NCBI GenBank assembly: GCA_947579665.1
Contig: OX388350.1
Location: 2,294,001 to 2,358,000, forward strand
Reading direction: 5' to 3'
Length of the DNA: 64,000 nucleotides
DNA from: Sympetrum striolatum
Lineage: Eukaryota; Arthropoda; Insecta; Odonata; Libellulidae
Shown: piece by piece, positions 10,962-20,954 of the stretch
Numbering within the stretch: the stretch's first letter is position 1
How the letters are laid out: every line of letters begins with the position of its first letter
Translations under genes and position numbers: made by a program
The notes under the pieces: model-generated
Databases searched by the model: none
The model's input: only the letters and a program-made list of their open reading frames with translations
What the model was told of the DNA's origin: nothing

Positions 10962-12746
10962 TTATTGCTCAAGGTGTGAGATCAGCCGATGTATTCTAGC
11001 TCGAAGCTTTTCTGATACATGTGGTTTAATTTGGCTGAGTGTGTCGCATAGGCCTTCAACGTCTCCAGTATACCTTTTTGCGATTATTATCTGTTTCGGT
11101 ACGCTACGATTATGCGTCTCTTCCAGAAACGCGATAATTTTGTCCGCTTCGAGTCCAGAATAGGAAGTATTCTCCCTCATGGTAAATTCAATGGTGGATC
11201 TGTCTAATTCGTCCAGACGATGAGTATTTGATTTTTCAATACCACTTTCTTTGATGGCTTTTTTCTTATGGACTGGAGTTGCTGCTGGAGAGATGTCGTC
11301 AGCTTGGGGCCTTTTAGTTGGCCTAGAGGCTAATGTTTGGTCTTCAAATATATCATCGGCAAACAAGGAGTCCGTATCACGAAAGGGGGATGATATGGAT
11401 GAGAAGTTGTCACTCATCTGCGCTGTAGAGCAGCTTGGATCTGTAGCTCTTGTTGGAATACTACTGAATAAGGTATCCGCTGAAGATGATGTCTTGAGGG
11501 TGGTGATGGGAAGCTGAGTTTCTGGATGGGTATCTATGGGTTTATTCTGCGATGGCGTGGAAGGCGTATCTGGTATGATATCAATGGTCTGCGAATCTTC
11601 GACGTGATCCGTGGTTTGAATTGAATTTATAGGATTCTCAGCGTTGGGTGGGAATGAAGGCTGTATTTCGTCTAGTGAAGGTTCCTTGTCTGAGGAGGGG
11701 ACTGCCACGTTGGTGATGACGTCATGGTGGTGTGCGTCAGGATCGGGACCCAGTGGAGGTATTTCTGTTGCCGAATTATCAGGAGGTTTTAAAGTGCAGC
11801 TTTTCGCTACGTGACCTTCTGCTTTGCATTTGTAGCAGCGTGGTTCCTCAAAAGATAAATAAATTCTTTGAAGGGAATTTTCTATGTCGAGTAAAATCGA
11901 GTCTGGAAGGACCGTGTTGGCTCGTTTCATTACTGGCACCGCCCGTCGAAACGATACGATGAGATCATATCCTTCCCTCCTTGCACCGATTGTGAAGTGT
12001 TTTATCGGCCCACAGATTGTAACGGCGTTTTGGATTATGTCGATTAGGTCCGAATCGGGAACTTCTGGTGGGACGTTGGAGATGATTAATCTCTCGACTC
12101 GGGCTGCCATGGTTCTGGCCTCTATGAATTTATATTTTAGAGTAATGCCTCCAAATTCCTCCATAAAACGATTAACGAGGTCCTGACTCTTGAAGTAAAT
12201 GGCGACTCGGTCATTAGATAGTTTCGATGCATGCGTTATGTGCATTCCGCCTCCAATTATATCTCCAACCGCATACACATAGTCGTGTAGGGAAGTGTTT
12301 TCAATGCAGGATAGGATAATTCCGGTTTTCTTAGAAGAAGTATTTCGTAAGGGGGTAACCTTTTTCGGTGGCAATGCGTAACTTGAGCGAGGAGCTCTAG
12401 TTGAATTGGGATTGAGTGGTGAGGGATGGGTTTGGGCAGCGGTAGTTCTCCCGCTGACAGCGGAGGCGTAGGTCGACTCCTTGGCAGGGGGATGGTCGGT
12501 TCCGTTGCTTGAGGTATTTTCAAGTTGAGGTCGGTGTGTGCTTGGCGTCAAGGTGAGAGCGCCAGCAACTCTTCGCAAGATAGTGGAAGGTGTCGTCAAA
12601 TCGGAACTCATTTCCGGAGTTAGTTCAAAATTCTTATTAGAACGGTCGGTAATACGCGGCGAAAGAATGCTGTCACGGGAAGGGGATGGTGGAGGGGAGG
12701 GGCAGTGTGGGGGAGAGAACCCCCCTCGGCCTGCCTCCGAGGCCAT
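10962..12746 (-). CDS. LINE 1 ORF1: gag-like RNA-binding protein
   Basis: An uninterrupted frame of 594 codons upstream of ORF2. The N-terminal ~120 residues are Pro/Ser/Thr-rich and look disordered. A central region (about residues 140-300) could be an RRM-like fold. It is followed by a single CCHC zinc knuckle, Cys304-Cys307-His312-Cys317 (CYKCKAEGHVAKSC). The rest is low-complexity Ser/Thr/Pro, with a basic patch (KKKAIKESG) before a C-terminal helical part. LINE ORF1 proteins bind the element RNA and form the particle that carries ORF2. The start is the ATG at 12746; the stop precedes the preferred ORF2 ATG by 91 bases. Confidence 0.8.
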   Translation of the reverse strand: MASEAGRGGFSPPHCPSPPPSPSRDSILSPRITDRSNKNFELTPEMSSDLTTPSTILRRVAGALTLTPSTHRPQLENTSSNGTDHPPAKESTYASAVSGRTTAAQTHPSPLNPNSTRAPRSSYALPPKKVTPLRNTSSKKTGIILSCIENTSLHDYVYAVGDIIGGGMHITHASKLSNDRVAIYFKSQDLVNRFMEEFGGITLKYKFIEARTMAARVERLIISNVPPEVPDSDLIDIIQNAVTICGPIKHFTIGARREGYDLIVSFRRAVPVMKRANTVLPDSILLDIENSLQRIYLSFEEPRCYKCKAEGHVAKSCTLKPPDNSATEIPPLGPDPDAHHHDVITNVAVPSSDKEPSLDEIQPSFPPNAENPINSIQTTDHVEDSQTIDIIPDTPSTPSQNKPIDTHPETQLPITTLKTSSSADTLFSSIPTRATDPSCSTAQMSDNFSSISSPFRDTDSLFADDIFEDQTLASRPTKRPQADDISPAATPVHKKKAIKESGIEKSNTHRLDELDRSTIEFTMRENTSYSGLEADKIIAFLEETHNRSVPKQIIIAKRYTGDVEGLCDTLSQIKPHVSEKLRARIHRLISHLEQ

Positions 12747-13008
12747 TCTCGCCGCGAGCGGCCAGGGCCGACCGTTGGCGAAATGCGGAACTAGCTCAGA
12801 TATCTAGTTTTGGTTAGAACAACTATTAATAAAAACGAAAGAAAGAAAGAACGAACAAAAAACAAACGGTTGAGGGAAGCTAGGTGATAAGGTGAGAAAG
12901 AAAGGAACGTTCTCACCGAAATTCAGCCGAGAAACCCAGAGAGAAACCACAAATCAGCAGCTGGTGGAACGGAGCACTCCGAAGCACGTCCGTCGCGTAC
13001 GAGAGCTG

Positions 13009-13026
13009 GTGTGTGTGTGTGTGTGT

Positions 13027-13061
<35 letters not shown>

Positions 13062-13063
13062 TT
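13009..13063. repeat. (GT)n-(TTA)n microsatellite between two LINEs
   Basis: About 20 bp of pure GT followed by about 34 bp of TTA repeat. On the minus strand this reads LINE 2 - (AAT)n - (AC)n - LINE 1 start, so the (AC)n is both the downstream flank of LINE 2 and the upstream flank of LINE 1. Confidence 0.95.
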
Positions 13064-13388
13064 ATGCCAGGTAGGGAGTATACTCAATGCTCCACGACGA
13101 CCGTCTGGCGTGAATGGGGCGGTGCGGGCCCCTTGCCCGCACCCCCTCCCAAAGCGGCCGTCCTACCTTCCTATATAATCCCCAGAACCCCCCTTGCCGG
13201 GTAAACCAGGGCTCAGCCTGGCTTCCCCCTGGCCCTAACAAGTCCCAACCCCCCACCCTCACCCACCCTCTGCCCAAAACCCACCCAACCCTGTTCCCCA
13301 CGACCCTCCCCCCAAACCCCCCTCCCCCACCCCGGCCCCTCTGCCCCAGTCCCCCTGCCCAACTGCCCCAGTTCCCGTTCCCCCCACC

Positions 13389-15354
13389 CTACTCCAGAGT
13401 CTGGAACCTAACCGTGTGCTGTTGTGGTTGGTTTGTGTCGTGCGTGTGTGCGTTTGACGCCGACGATGAAGATGGCGATGATGATGAACAGGATGATGAT
13501 GATGATGATGGCGATGACGGTGCCAGAAGTTTGCACGACTCTTTTAAACTGCCACTTTCGGGATCGAGTAGGTAACCCCCCTGCGCCCAGAACCGGATGT
13601 GTGCCGCTTTCGTTCCGTTCAGATTCGCTCTGCAACCTTCCGACACCAGTCGGCTCCTGAGGGCGTTGCTAAAAGCGACGAGGTAGTCGACGTGCGCCCT
13701 CTTGCCTCGCATGTACAACGTAAATTCGTTGTACACGACGCCTTTCGTGAGGCTGACGAGGAAGTTCGAGAGGGCGCAACGTCGCTTGTCGGCGGTGCCC
13801 GTGGGTTTGAGGCCGGCGGAAAGATCTCGAACGAGGATCACCGCTCTCCCGGTGATCCGCTTGATCGCACCTGTCACGGCACCCCAGACGGGCTTGGATT
13901 TTCGGCAGCCGAATAGCAGGTGCCGTTCGTCCCCGACCTCGTCTGGGCACCACGGGCATAGCCCGTCCGGTCTGATTCCGGCCCGGTGGAGGAATACGGC
14001 GTCTGCCCAGGCACCGTGGGCGAAACGCCAAGCCGCGTCGGCCTGGTGTCCGAGTGTCGGCCAGGCCCTCATCTCCCGCCAGTTGATCGGCTCTTCGTCT
14101 CTCTTTCCCCTGAACGGCCAGACGTCCCTATTTCGAAGGTGCAAGAATTCCTTGTACGCCTCTCTCTTCGACAGAGGCAGCCTGCGCTCCGTCTTGGAGA
14201 AGGCGCTTGCGAACAGGAATTCGGGTGGTCCATCGGTGGTTTCGCTATCGCGCGGTGCTGGAGGACGCTTCGGCCGGAGCAGCCTCCAGGCTCGGGCCAC
14301 GGACTGGTGGTAACCGTCCGAGTGCGCCACCTCCCGGAACGGTCTGTTGTTTGACAGGGAGCCGATGATATCCGGACCGGCCAGCACGTCGCTGAGGAGC
14401 GCGGAGGACACGCGTTGCCACGTGGACGTGTTCCCGTGGATGAGCAACCTCTGTGCCGTGAGGAACCGGAATCCTAGGATTTTGTTCTCTACGTCCACCA
14501 GTCCCAGCCCCCCCTGGTCAATGGGCGCCGTGAGTTTGTCGGCGGAGACCCAGTGCTTACGCCCGTTCCAGACGAAACGGACGAGTTTACGCTGGATCTC
14601 TTCGATGGCTGCCGCGGACGGCGTGAACGTCTGTACGAGGTGCCAGATCTTGGGGGCGACGAACTGGTTAATCGCGAGTACCCTGCCGCGGAGGGACATG
14701 GACGCGATCCTGGGTTTCCACCGAGCGGTGGCGGTGTCTATCCTTCGATTTATTTCGTCTTCGACGGCTGTTTTCTCGGCCCGTGGACAATTGTCCACGT
14801 AGCGGCCGAGGAATTTTGCGCCGTCGCGACGCCACTCGATTCCGAGCGGTCGGTCCGTTCGGGCGGTCCATCGGCCGACCCACAACCCCCGGCACTTTTC
14901 CCTGTTGAGGCGGGCACCGCTTCTCCTGGAATATTCGTCGAACGCTGGCAGGATCTTATGGAAATCGTCCTCGCGGTCGACGAAGACGGTGACGTCATCG
15001 GCGTACGCGCAGACGGCCAGGTGCGCGTCGTGCGGAAGTGCCGCTCCCGCGAGGTTCGACTTCAGCCTTCTTATCAGGGGCTCGATTGCTAGGGAGTAGA
15101 GCTGGCCGGACAGTGGACAACCCTGCCTGATACCGCTGGTGACGGGAATTGGCGCGGTGAGTCCTCCCGCCAGTCTCACCATGCAAGTCGCGTCCGCGTA
15201 GAGGGTGCGGAGCAGATGAAGTATGTTGTCTCCTAGTCCCATCGCCGCCAGAACCGCGAAGAGGTAACGATGCCTCACCCTGTCGAACGCCTTGGACTGG
15301 TCCAATGACAGTATCGCGAGGGGTTGGTGTCTTCGGTTCTTGAGGCGGACGACG
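13389..15354 (-). pseudogene. LINE 2 ORF2, 3' half: reverse transcriptase palm to C-terminus
   Basis: This half encodes LDQSKAFDRV, GIRQGCPLSG, the catalytic CAYADDV, and a C-terminal CCHC finger (CPWC...H...C) equivalent to that of LINE 1. No internal stop is seen in this half. The extreme C-terminus is a long Ser-rich run encoded by a GAT/ATC-type repeat at about 13464-13516 (SSSSSSCSSSS). Similarity to LINE 1 is clear throughout, including WRPRIAPLSLR in LINE 1 against WKPRIASMSLR here. The apparent in-frame extension past 15354 is translated Transib repeat and is not part of the gene. Confidence 0.85.
13464..13520. repeat. (GAT)n trinucleotide repeat inside LINE 2 coding sequence
   Basis: An imperfect GAT/GAC/GAA run on the plus strand. 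Read on the minus strand it encodes the serine tract at the end of LINE 2 ORF2. Replication slippage in the element is the likely origin. Confidence 0.8.
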
Positions 15355-15945
15355 CACAGTGGGCTAGAATCGGAAAAAGCTGGCCAAAAATACGAAAGTG
15401 GTTTTTTTGAGTGCGGACTTTGAAACTTCGCATGGTCATTCTTGAATAAATTTTGCATATACCTGCGAAATAATTTCTCTTGATTCTCACGCGTTACAAT
15501 TCTACAGGGGGTCAAAGTTGACCAAATTTTGCGAAAAATGCCGGTCTTCTATTTTTCGAGAAATTCTTCAACTTCAAAACGATGCTGAATCCATTAAAAG
15601 TAAGTTATTGGATAAAAAACAACGCCACGTTATAAAACTGTACTTTATCTTTCACAAAATATAATTTAATGATTGCGAATGAATAATTGCATATTTTATG
15701 CAACAAAATGGCGAACTCTCGTTTTAGAGAAACATTTTACCTAAAGCGAGGAAAATAGTTGAGACGGACTCCGAGGGACATGAAGATATTTATACCACGT
15801 TATTCTTTGAAGCTTTCTGAAGAGGAATCTGAAATAAAACCTTGCAACAATTTGCTCCCCCGATAATAATAACGAATTTTCGACAACACCGCATGGGCCA
15901 ATCCGCGCGGCGGAGTACGGCCCTCCAGGAAGAGAAGTGTTTGAA
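15355..15945 (+). repeat. Left terminal inverted repeat of Transib copy 1
   Basis: Matches the reverse complement of 18408-18998 almost throughout. It begins with the heptamer CACAGTG. After a 22-bp spacer (15362-15383) there is an A-rich nonamer-like CCAAAAATA (15384-15392), compared with the V(D)J consensus ACAAAAACC (6 of 9 matches). Confidence 0.9.
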
Positions 15946-16822
15946 GACCTTCGAACCTTCATGCCTCTCAATGATAACTTTTGAATGCTGAAATTAACTT
16001 TTTACAAACTGTAGACGAAGAAATAATGAGCAAAATAATATACATTCAACCATCATTCTTAAAGGAAGAGTGAATTTAGCAACAGCGTATATCTTTCATC
16101 AAGTATCAGAATAGAGTTACCATTTTTTTGATTTTCACTTTGTAAAATATTATGAAAGCTGTCTTTGATGTTTTTGAGCTATACTATTTCTCACAGACCC
16201 TCAATACCATTGGAAACCAGCCCACACGTGGGCGTGTGCCGCGGTGTCCCCGAGTTAAACTTTCGGTTCGTTTTATTGCATGCAGCTGTGCTTCTTGCGG
16301 ATTAACGGTTACCCTTCAAACTTCATTTTCGTGCTTTCTAGTTCAAAATTTTCGCAAACTATGAAAACTACAGTTTGGCTTTGCCTGTGGAAGAAGTAAG
16401 TTGTGCTCTTGTGCTCTCTCAGTAGTTCCTTGCATTCTTTATGTAGTATATTCAAGAAGTTCGGGTAGTTCCCTTCAGCATTTCCTGGTTCACTTGTCGA
16501 CACTTTTTGGAGGATATTTTTATGGTAAGTTGTTTTGTTAAATTACTTTCTCTTTTTACTTGTAAATTCTAAGTATCCTGGTGAAAAACAATTATTTTCT
16601 CTATGCATGTGAAATGTTCTCATCGTTATTTGAAACTGTCTACTGTATTATTTTCTTAACGTCATACTGTAGAATAGATATAGTAATGGAATCTCTATTG
16701 CATTTTCAGACATTAGAAACATTGTATTGGGTTTCTAGTTTATCGTCTTTATACGTTGCTTGTAATTCCGTAAAAAAAACATGACTAATCTGTGAATTAG
16801 TCGGTTAACGCAATATAATAAA

Positions 16823-18121
16823 ATGATGGAGGAAAAGAATGAGTCATTTTCTAGTAAAAAGCAGCATTTAATGGATTTTTTGACAAGAAAACTTCACTTA
16901 GAAAGATCCATAGATGGGAAGGAAGCTCTTACTGTTTATCTGAAGAATAGTTTTCTTCCGGCATATTCAAGAAAATGGAAACAAAGTTTCCGTGTTAATG
17001 AAAGGTTTATTCTGCGCAATTCCAGTTGGCCCAATGTAAATATTAATTTTCCTGATATTGTTATCCAGAACTTACCAAGTACTTCTATGACCCCAGGTAC
17101 GTATAAAATAGTGATTTGAAATGTTTAGTATTTGAAATTGATAATTTACATCTAAGAAACGAACAATCGGACTTAAATTCATTTTGGTAGACGCAAGAGG
17201 ACGGCCGGAAGTAGATTTCCATTTTTCAATTGACAGATCGAAACGAAGGAAAACAGAAACAATTATATCCACACTCTCCATAGCTGAACAGTCTTATTCT
17301 GCAAGGATGACTCTAAGAGATGAAGGAAATGAAGCTCCTTCGAAGTTGCTGAAAGAAATTACCACAACGACACCTACAAGGGCAAAGAGTTCTTTCTAGG
17401 TGGAAGAAAAGCGAACATGTGCAATCTCAGTTGTCAGGAGAAGAAGCATTATCACTAATTATATCTTCTGAGTTGAGTAAAACTCAATATAAAATTCTCC
17501 GTGAAACAGCTAAAAGTCATGGTCATAGGCTGTATCCTAGCTACGAAGTAGTAAAGGAAGCCAAAGTAACTCTTACTTTAGCTATGATGCTTCAATATTG
17601 AATACATAAACATTTACTTTTCAGGGATAAACGAGGATCTTATAAAAATATTTGCTACGATCTTAAAGGCAATTTCAAGCGGATTAACTCTGAATGAAAG
17701 AGCATTTGACGATTATTGCGGGGCTACAGCAGAGATGTATGTAAAGTTGTATCCATGGTACTATATGCCACCAAAAATTGATAAAGTGCTGATTCACGGA
17801 GCTGAAATTGCAAAAGAAGCAATTCTACCACTGGGCCAACTCTCAGAAGAGGCGATAGAAGCAAGAAATAAGGACACGAGGAGATTCCGAGAACGTTTTA
17901 CAAGGAAACACTCCCGAGTTGCTACGAATGAAGTGAAGAATAAAGACTTAGTGCGAAGATTGCTTCTTACTTCTGATCCACTAATATCTTTGTCAGCACC
18001 AATTCGGGCAGCAAATAGATCCAGGATTCTAAGTAGAGAAGTGAAGCAGCTCCTCATCCTGAATGAAGAAGAGGTAATCGCGTATGGAGATGCAGACTCC
18101 TCAGACGAGGATTGTATATAA
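16823..18121 (+). pseudogene. Transib transposase remnants, N- and C-terminal parts without the core
   Basis: N-terminal part: 16823-17097 (MMEEKNESFSSKKQHL...), ending at a strong splice donor CAG/GTACGT; then from about 17190 a GRP-containing basic segment (RSKRRKTETI) and a segment at 17419-17566 with LSKTQYKI and YPSYEVVKEAK, a layout I associate with insect Transib proteins. C-terminal part: after TTTTCAG at 17624 the frame runs to 18121 with LKAISSG, LYPWYYMPP, VLIHGAEIAKEAILPLGQLSEEAIEARNK and TSDPLIS. SEEAIEARNK corresponds to the region of the catalytic Glu (SEGNESGNK in RAG1). The middle, which should hold the two catalytic Asp residues and the GNT-RRFF block, is absent, so the product would be inactive. 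The 58-bp gap between the two parts happens to begin GT and end AG. Confidence 0.8.
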
Positions 18122-18407
18122 GGCAGAAGGTAAGGTGAAAACTAGAAATTTCTTTAGAGTTCTTCTTGAATGCATGATTTTGATGATAAATTAGCGATAT
18201 AGCGATATGAAAGAAAATGCGACGCCATAGACGTATTAATAGACATATGTCTTAAAATACAGCCAAATTGGACATTTTCACCGATCACACGGAATGGAAC
18301 TGGGGTTTTAAATTATGACTTCTCATTTCTCATATTAATAGCGGGAAAAATTTGCTTATAAACATCAAAACATATCATCGAAAAGCGTTGGTACGTTCCT
18401 AGTTCCT

Positions 18408-18998
18408 CTCAAACCGAGATCTTCCCGGAGGGCCATTGGCCGCCGCGCGGATTTGCCTATGCAGTGTTGTCGAAAATTCGTTATTATTATCGGGGGAGCA
18501 AATTGTTGCAAGGTTTTATTTCAGATTCCTCTTCAGAAAGCTTCAAAGAATAACGTGGTATAAATATCTTCATGTCCCTCGGAGTCCGTCTCAACTATTT
18601 TCCTCGCTTTAGGTAAAAAGTTTCTCTAAAACGAGAGTTCGCCATTTTGTTGCATAAAATATGCAATTATTCATTCGCAATCATTAAATTATATTTTGTA
18701 AAAGATAAAGTACAGTTTTATAACGTGGCGTTGTTTTTTATCCAATAACTTACTTTTAATGGATTCAGCATCGTTTTGAAGTTGAAGAATTTCTCGAAAA
18801 ATAGAAGACCGGCATTTTTCGCAAAATTTGGTCAACTTTGACCCCCTGTAGAATTGTAACGCGTGAGAATCAAGAGAAATTATTTCGCAGTTATATGCAA
18901 AATTTATTCAAGAATGACCATGCGAAGTTTCAAAGTCCGCACTCAAAAAAACCACTTTCGTATTTTTGGCCAGCTTTTTTCGATTCTAGCCCACAGTG
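18408..18998 (-). repeat. Right terminal inverted repeat of Transib copy 1
   Basis: Reverse complement of the left repeat with scattered differences. Read inward it starts CACTGTG, differing from the left end only at the central base of the heptamer, and keeps the same 22-bp spacing to CCAAAAATA. Confidence 0.9.
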
Positions 18999-19929
18999 CG
19001 ACGTCGCGGATGGTGGCGATAGGGTCGAAAATGGTGCGACCCGGGACGCAGTAACTCTGTTCCCACGACGTGAGGGCAGGCATGACCGTTCTGACGCGGT
19101 TGGCGATCGCCTTGGCTACGATTTTATAGTCCGCCGTCATCATGGATATCGGTCGCCACCCTCCGATGTCCAGGGCGTCGCCACCCTTGGGCAATAGCCC
19201 GACGACCGCGGTCCGCGTCGTCCTGGGAAGCCTTCCGCTCCGCAGAGATGCCTCGACCATGGCGCAGAAGGGGAGCCGCAGGACGTCCCACAAGCGGAGG
19301 TAGAGCTCCGGGGTGAGACCGTCGATCCCGGGGGCCTTGCCTCTCTGCAGCGCTTTGAGCGCCTCGTGCAGTTCGACCTCGGAGATGGGAAGGTCCAGCC
19401 GCTCTCTGTCAGCGTCTTGCAGTCGGTCGAGGGGCCGGAAGAAATCGTCTCGTTCCGCCTCGAGATCGTCGTCGCCGTCGTCTGGAGGGTTGAACAGCTC
19501 CTTGTAGTAGTGTCGAACGTGCTGGGCGACTTCCGCGTGCTCTTCGACGTTCCGCCCGTCGATGCGGAGTTTGCCGAGCGGTCTCGGCGACGTTATGGTC
19601 GCCCAGCGAGCGACGTGTGCGGCGGCGGGGCGGTCGTTGGCGAGGATCGACTCCCAACCGGCCCTGGCCACGATGGCGTTGGCTTGCTCCTGCAGGAGAG
19701 CAGTCTGCTCTGGCCCCATCCTTCCCCTTCTCCTGTCGGCGGCGTAAACAATTGCGTGCTCCTTCACTTCGGATTTAAGAAGTTCCCAACCCGAGAGCGG
19801 ATCCATCTCGGGGTCGCGTCTTTCCCGACAGAGGGCTCGTACGAGCTCCCTCGCGTGCCCGACGTACGTCTCGTCCTCGAGCAGTACGTTGTCGAATCGC
19901 CAATAGGGACGCCTCGTTCCCCCTGTTGT
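18999..19929 (-). pseudogene. LINE 2 ORF2, 5' half: linker and first RT motifs
   Basis: This part carries RPYWRFDNVLLEDET (the end of the endonuclease/linker region, matching SPYWRFDNTLLEDQT of LINE 1), then APGIDGLTPE, GGWRPIS and YCVPGRTIFDP. It ends at IRDV, where Transib inserted. Upstream of about 19929 the frame crosses into hAT sequence. The catalytic endonuclease residues are missing, so this copy could not have moved by itself. Confidence 0.85.
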
Positions 19930-20138
19930 TTTGCTACCAAATGTTGTCGGTGAATTACACAATGCACGGCGACTACATTTGGTACCGCTCTTTTCAAATA
20001 TGAAATAAAACCACGGTGACGTCCAACCATTGCCGGAGCACCATCGGTAGCAACAGACAAGATATTATTCAGAGGAATTCCTTTTTCTTCAAAATAGTGT
20101 TCCAAAACGCCAAAAACAGATTTTCCTTTAGTGTCCGT
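19930..20138 (-). pseudogene. hAT transposase middle fragment
   Basis: On the minus strand this encodes KSVFGVLEHYFEEKG, then VATDGAPAMVGRHRGF and VHCVIHRQHLVAK. The (S)VATDGAPAM and CVIHRQHL motifs are hallmarks of the hAT (ZBED5/SCAND3-like) catalytic domain. It is cut on one side by the LINE 2 5' end (about 19930) and on the other by a foldback element (20139). Its orientation agrees with the hAT C-terminal fragment at 6522-6785. Confidence 0.85.
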
Positions 20139-20882
20139 GGTTAATGGTAGTTATGCGGGGCTTTTACCATTACCTTTTTCTGGTAGAAATTTTGAGGGTC
20201 GTCATCCTAATCCGGACCCTTACCTCACCTTCGTAGCTCGGGAGCGCCCGACCTTCCCATCAGAGGGGACCATAAAAATACTGCCCGCATGGAATACGAT
20301 TTAAAAAGTTATATTCAAATGAGCAACAATTTATTATCTTCGTCGTCTCACTTGTCCAAAGAGATATACAAGCGTCTTTTGATCGACGTTCTACGATGAA
20401 AATTAAGATTTTTCGTGATTTTGCTAGAAACGACCCGTTTACACACGGCAAAGTTGCCCCGTGGATGGGTTGGGGGGAGGGATTTTTAGAAAAAATCTAG
20501 AAATCCTTCCCCTCAACCCCCGTTGAGATATTTAAAACACCCGCCTATCTGACTGAGAAACGTTGCCGTTTGTCAACGGGTAATTTCTAGTAAAATCACG
20601 AAAAATCTTAATTTTCATCGTAGAACGTCGATCAAAAGACGCTTGTATATCTCTTTGGACTAGTGAGACGACGAAGATAATAAATTGTTGCTTATTTGAA
20701 TTGTTTATAACTTTTTAATTCGTATTCCACGCGGTCGGTTTTTTTTATGGTCCCCCATGATGGGAAGGTCGGGTGCTCCCGAGCTGGGAAGCCGAGCTAA
20801 GGGTCCGGATAAGGACAGCGACCCTTGAAATTTCTACCTGAAAAAAATTAATGGTACAACCCCCGCATAAATACCACTAACC
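20139..20882. mobile_element. Foldback/MITE-like element with ~300 bp inverted arms
   Basis: The left arm (20139 to about 20450) starts GGTTAATGGTAGTTATGCGG and the right arm (about 20575-20882) reads inward GGTTAGTGGTATTTATGCGG. The arms match along nearly their whole length, including the block TCGACGTTCTACGATGAAAA. The central ~120 bp is unpaired. No coding capacity. Target duplication is not clear. It interrupts the hAT fragment. Confidence 0.85.
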
Positions 20883-20954
20883 GAACCACAAAATAGCGGA
20901 ACTTTAACCATAACTGCTTATTTTGAAAGAATACCACAAAAGAAATATCATTCG

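Larger units (their letters stand above)
6957..13008 (-). mobile_element. Near-full-length Tx1/L1-like non-LTR retrotransposon (LINE 1)
   Basis: A two-ORF LINE on the minus strand: a 5' leader of about 260 bp (13008-12747), ORF1 (12746-10962), ORF2 (10870-7400), then a 3' untranslated region of about 440 bp containing a (TTTA)n-like run at 7313-7377 and ending in (AAT)n. Its 5' edge abuts a (GT)n tract at about 13009. The APE-type endonuclease, the RT style and the C-terminal CCHC finger fit the L1/Tx1 group; exact clade placement needs a tree. One premature stop in ORF2 is the only disabling lesion I can see. Confidence 0.85.
15355..18998 (+). mobile_element. Transib transposon, copy 1 (defective)
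   Basis: A 3,644 bp element inserted in LINE 2 and flanked by a perfect 5-bp duplication, CGACG (15350-15354 and 18999-19003). The ends are inverted repeats of about 590 bp beginning CACAGTGGGCTAGAATCG (left) and CACTGTGGGCTAGAATCG (right, read inward). The plus strand encodes Transib-type transposase pieces, but the catalytic core is missing. The CG-rich 5-bp duplication, CAC(A/T)GTG termini and protein motifs together make Transib (the superfamily related to RAG1) by far the best assignment. Confidence 0.9.
13064..19929 (-). mobile_element. 5'-truncated GC-rich Tx1/L1-like LINE (LINE 2), split by Transib
   Basis: A second minus-strand LINE related to LINE 1 but a different, much more GC-rich family. 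Its 5' end (about 19925-19930) abuts hAT coding sequence and the endonuclease domain is absent. Coding sequence is 19925-18999 and 15354-13389, separated by a Transib transposon at 15355-18998. Removing the insertion and one 5-bp duplication restores the reading frame. The 3' region (13388-13064) has an extremely C-rich (G-rich on the coding strand) block at 13225-13390, then the (AAT)n tail. Confidence 0.85.

Noticed and set aside
13114..15357. Many long plus-strand frames over LINE 2
   Set aside because: Shadows of the GC-rich LINE coding strand; no domains.
15275..15515. Extension of the LINE 2 frame beyond 15354
   Set aside because: It translates the Transib inverted repeat; the same peptide appears at 18838-18960 for the same reason.
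19934..19962. N-terminal extension of the LINE 2 5' half
   Set aside because: It is antisense-frame translation of the hAT fragment next door, not LINE sequence.
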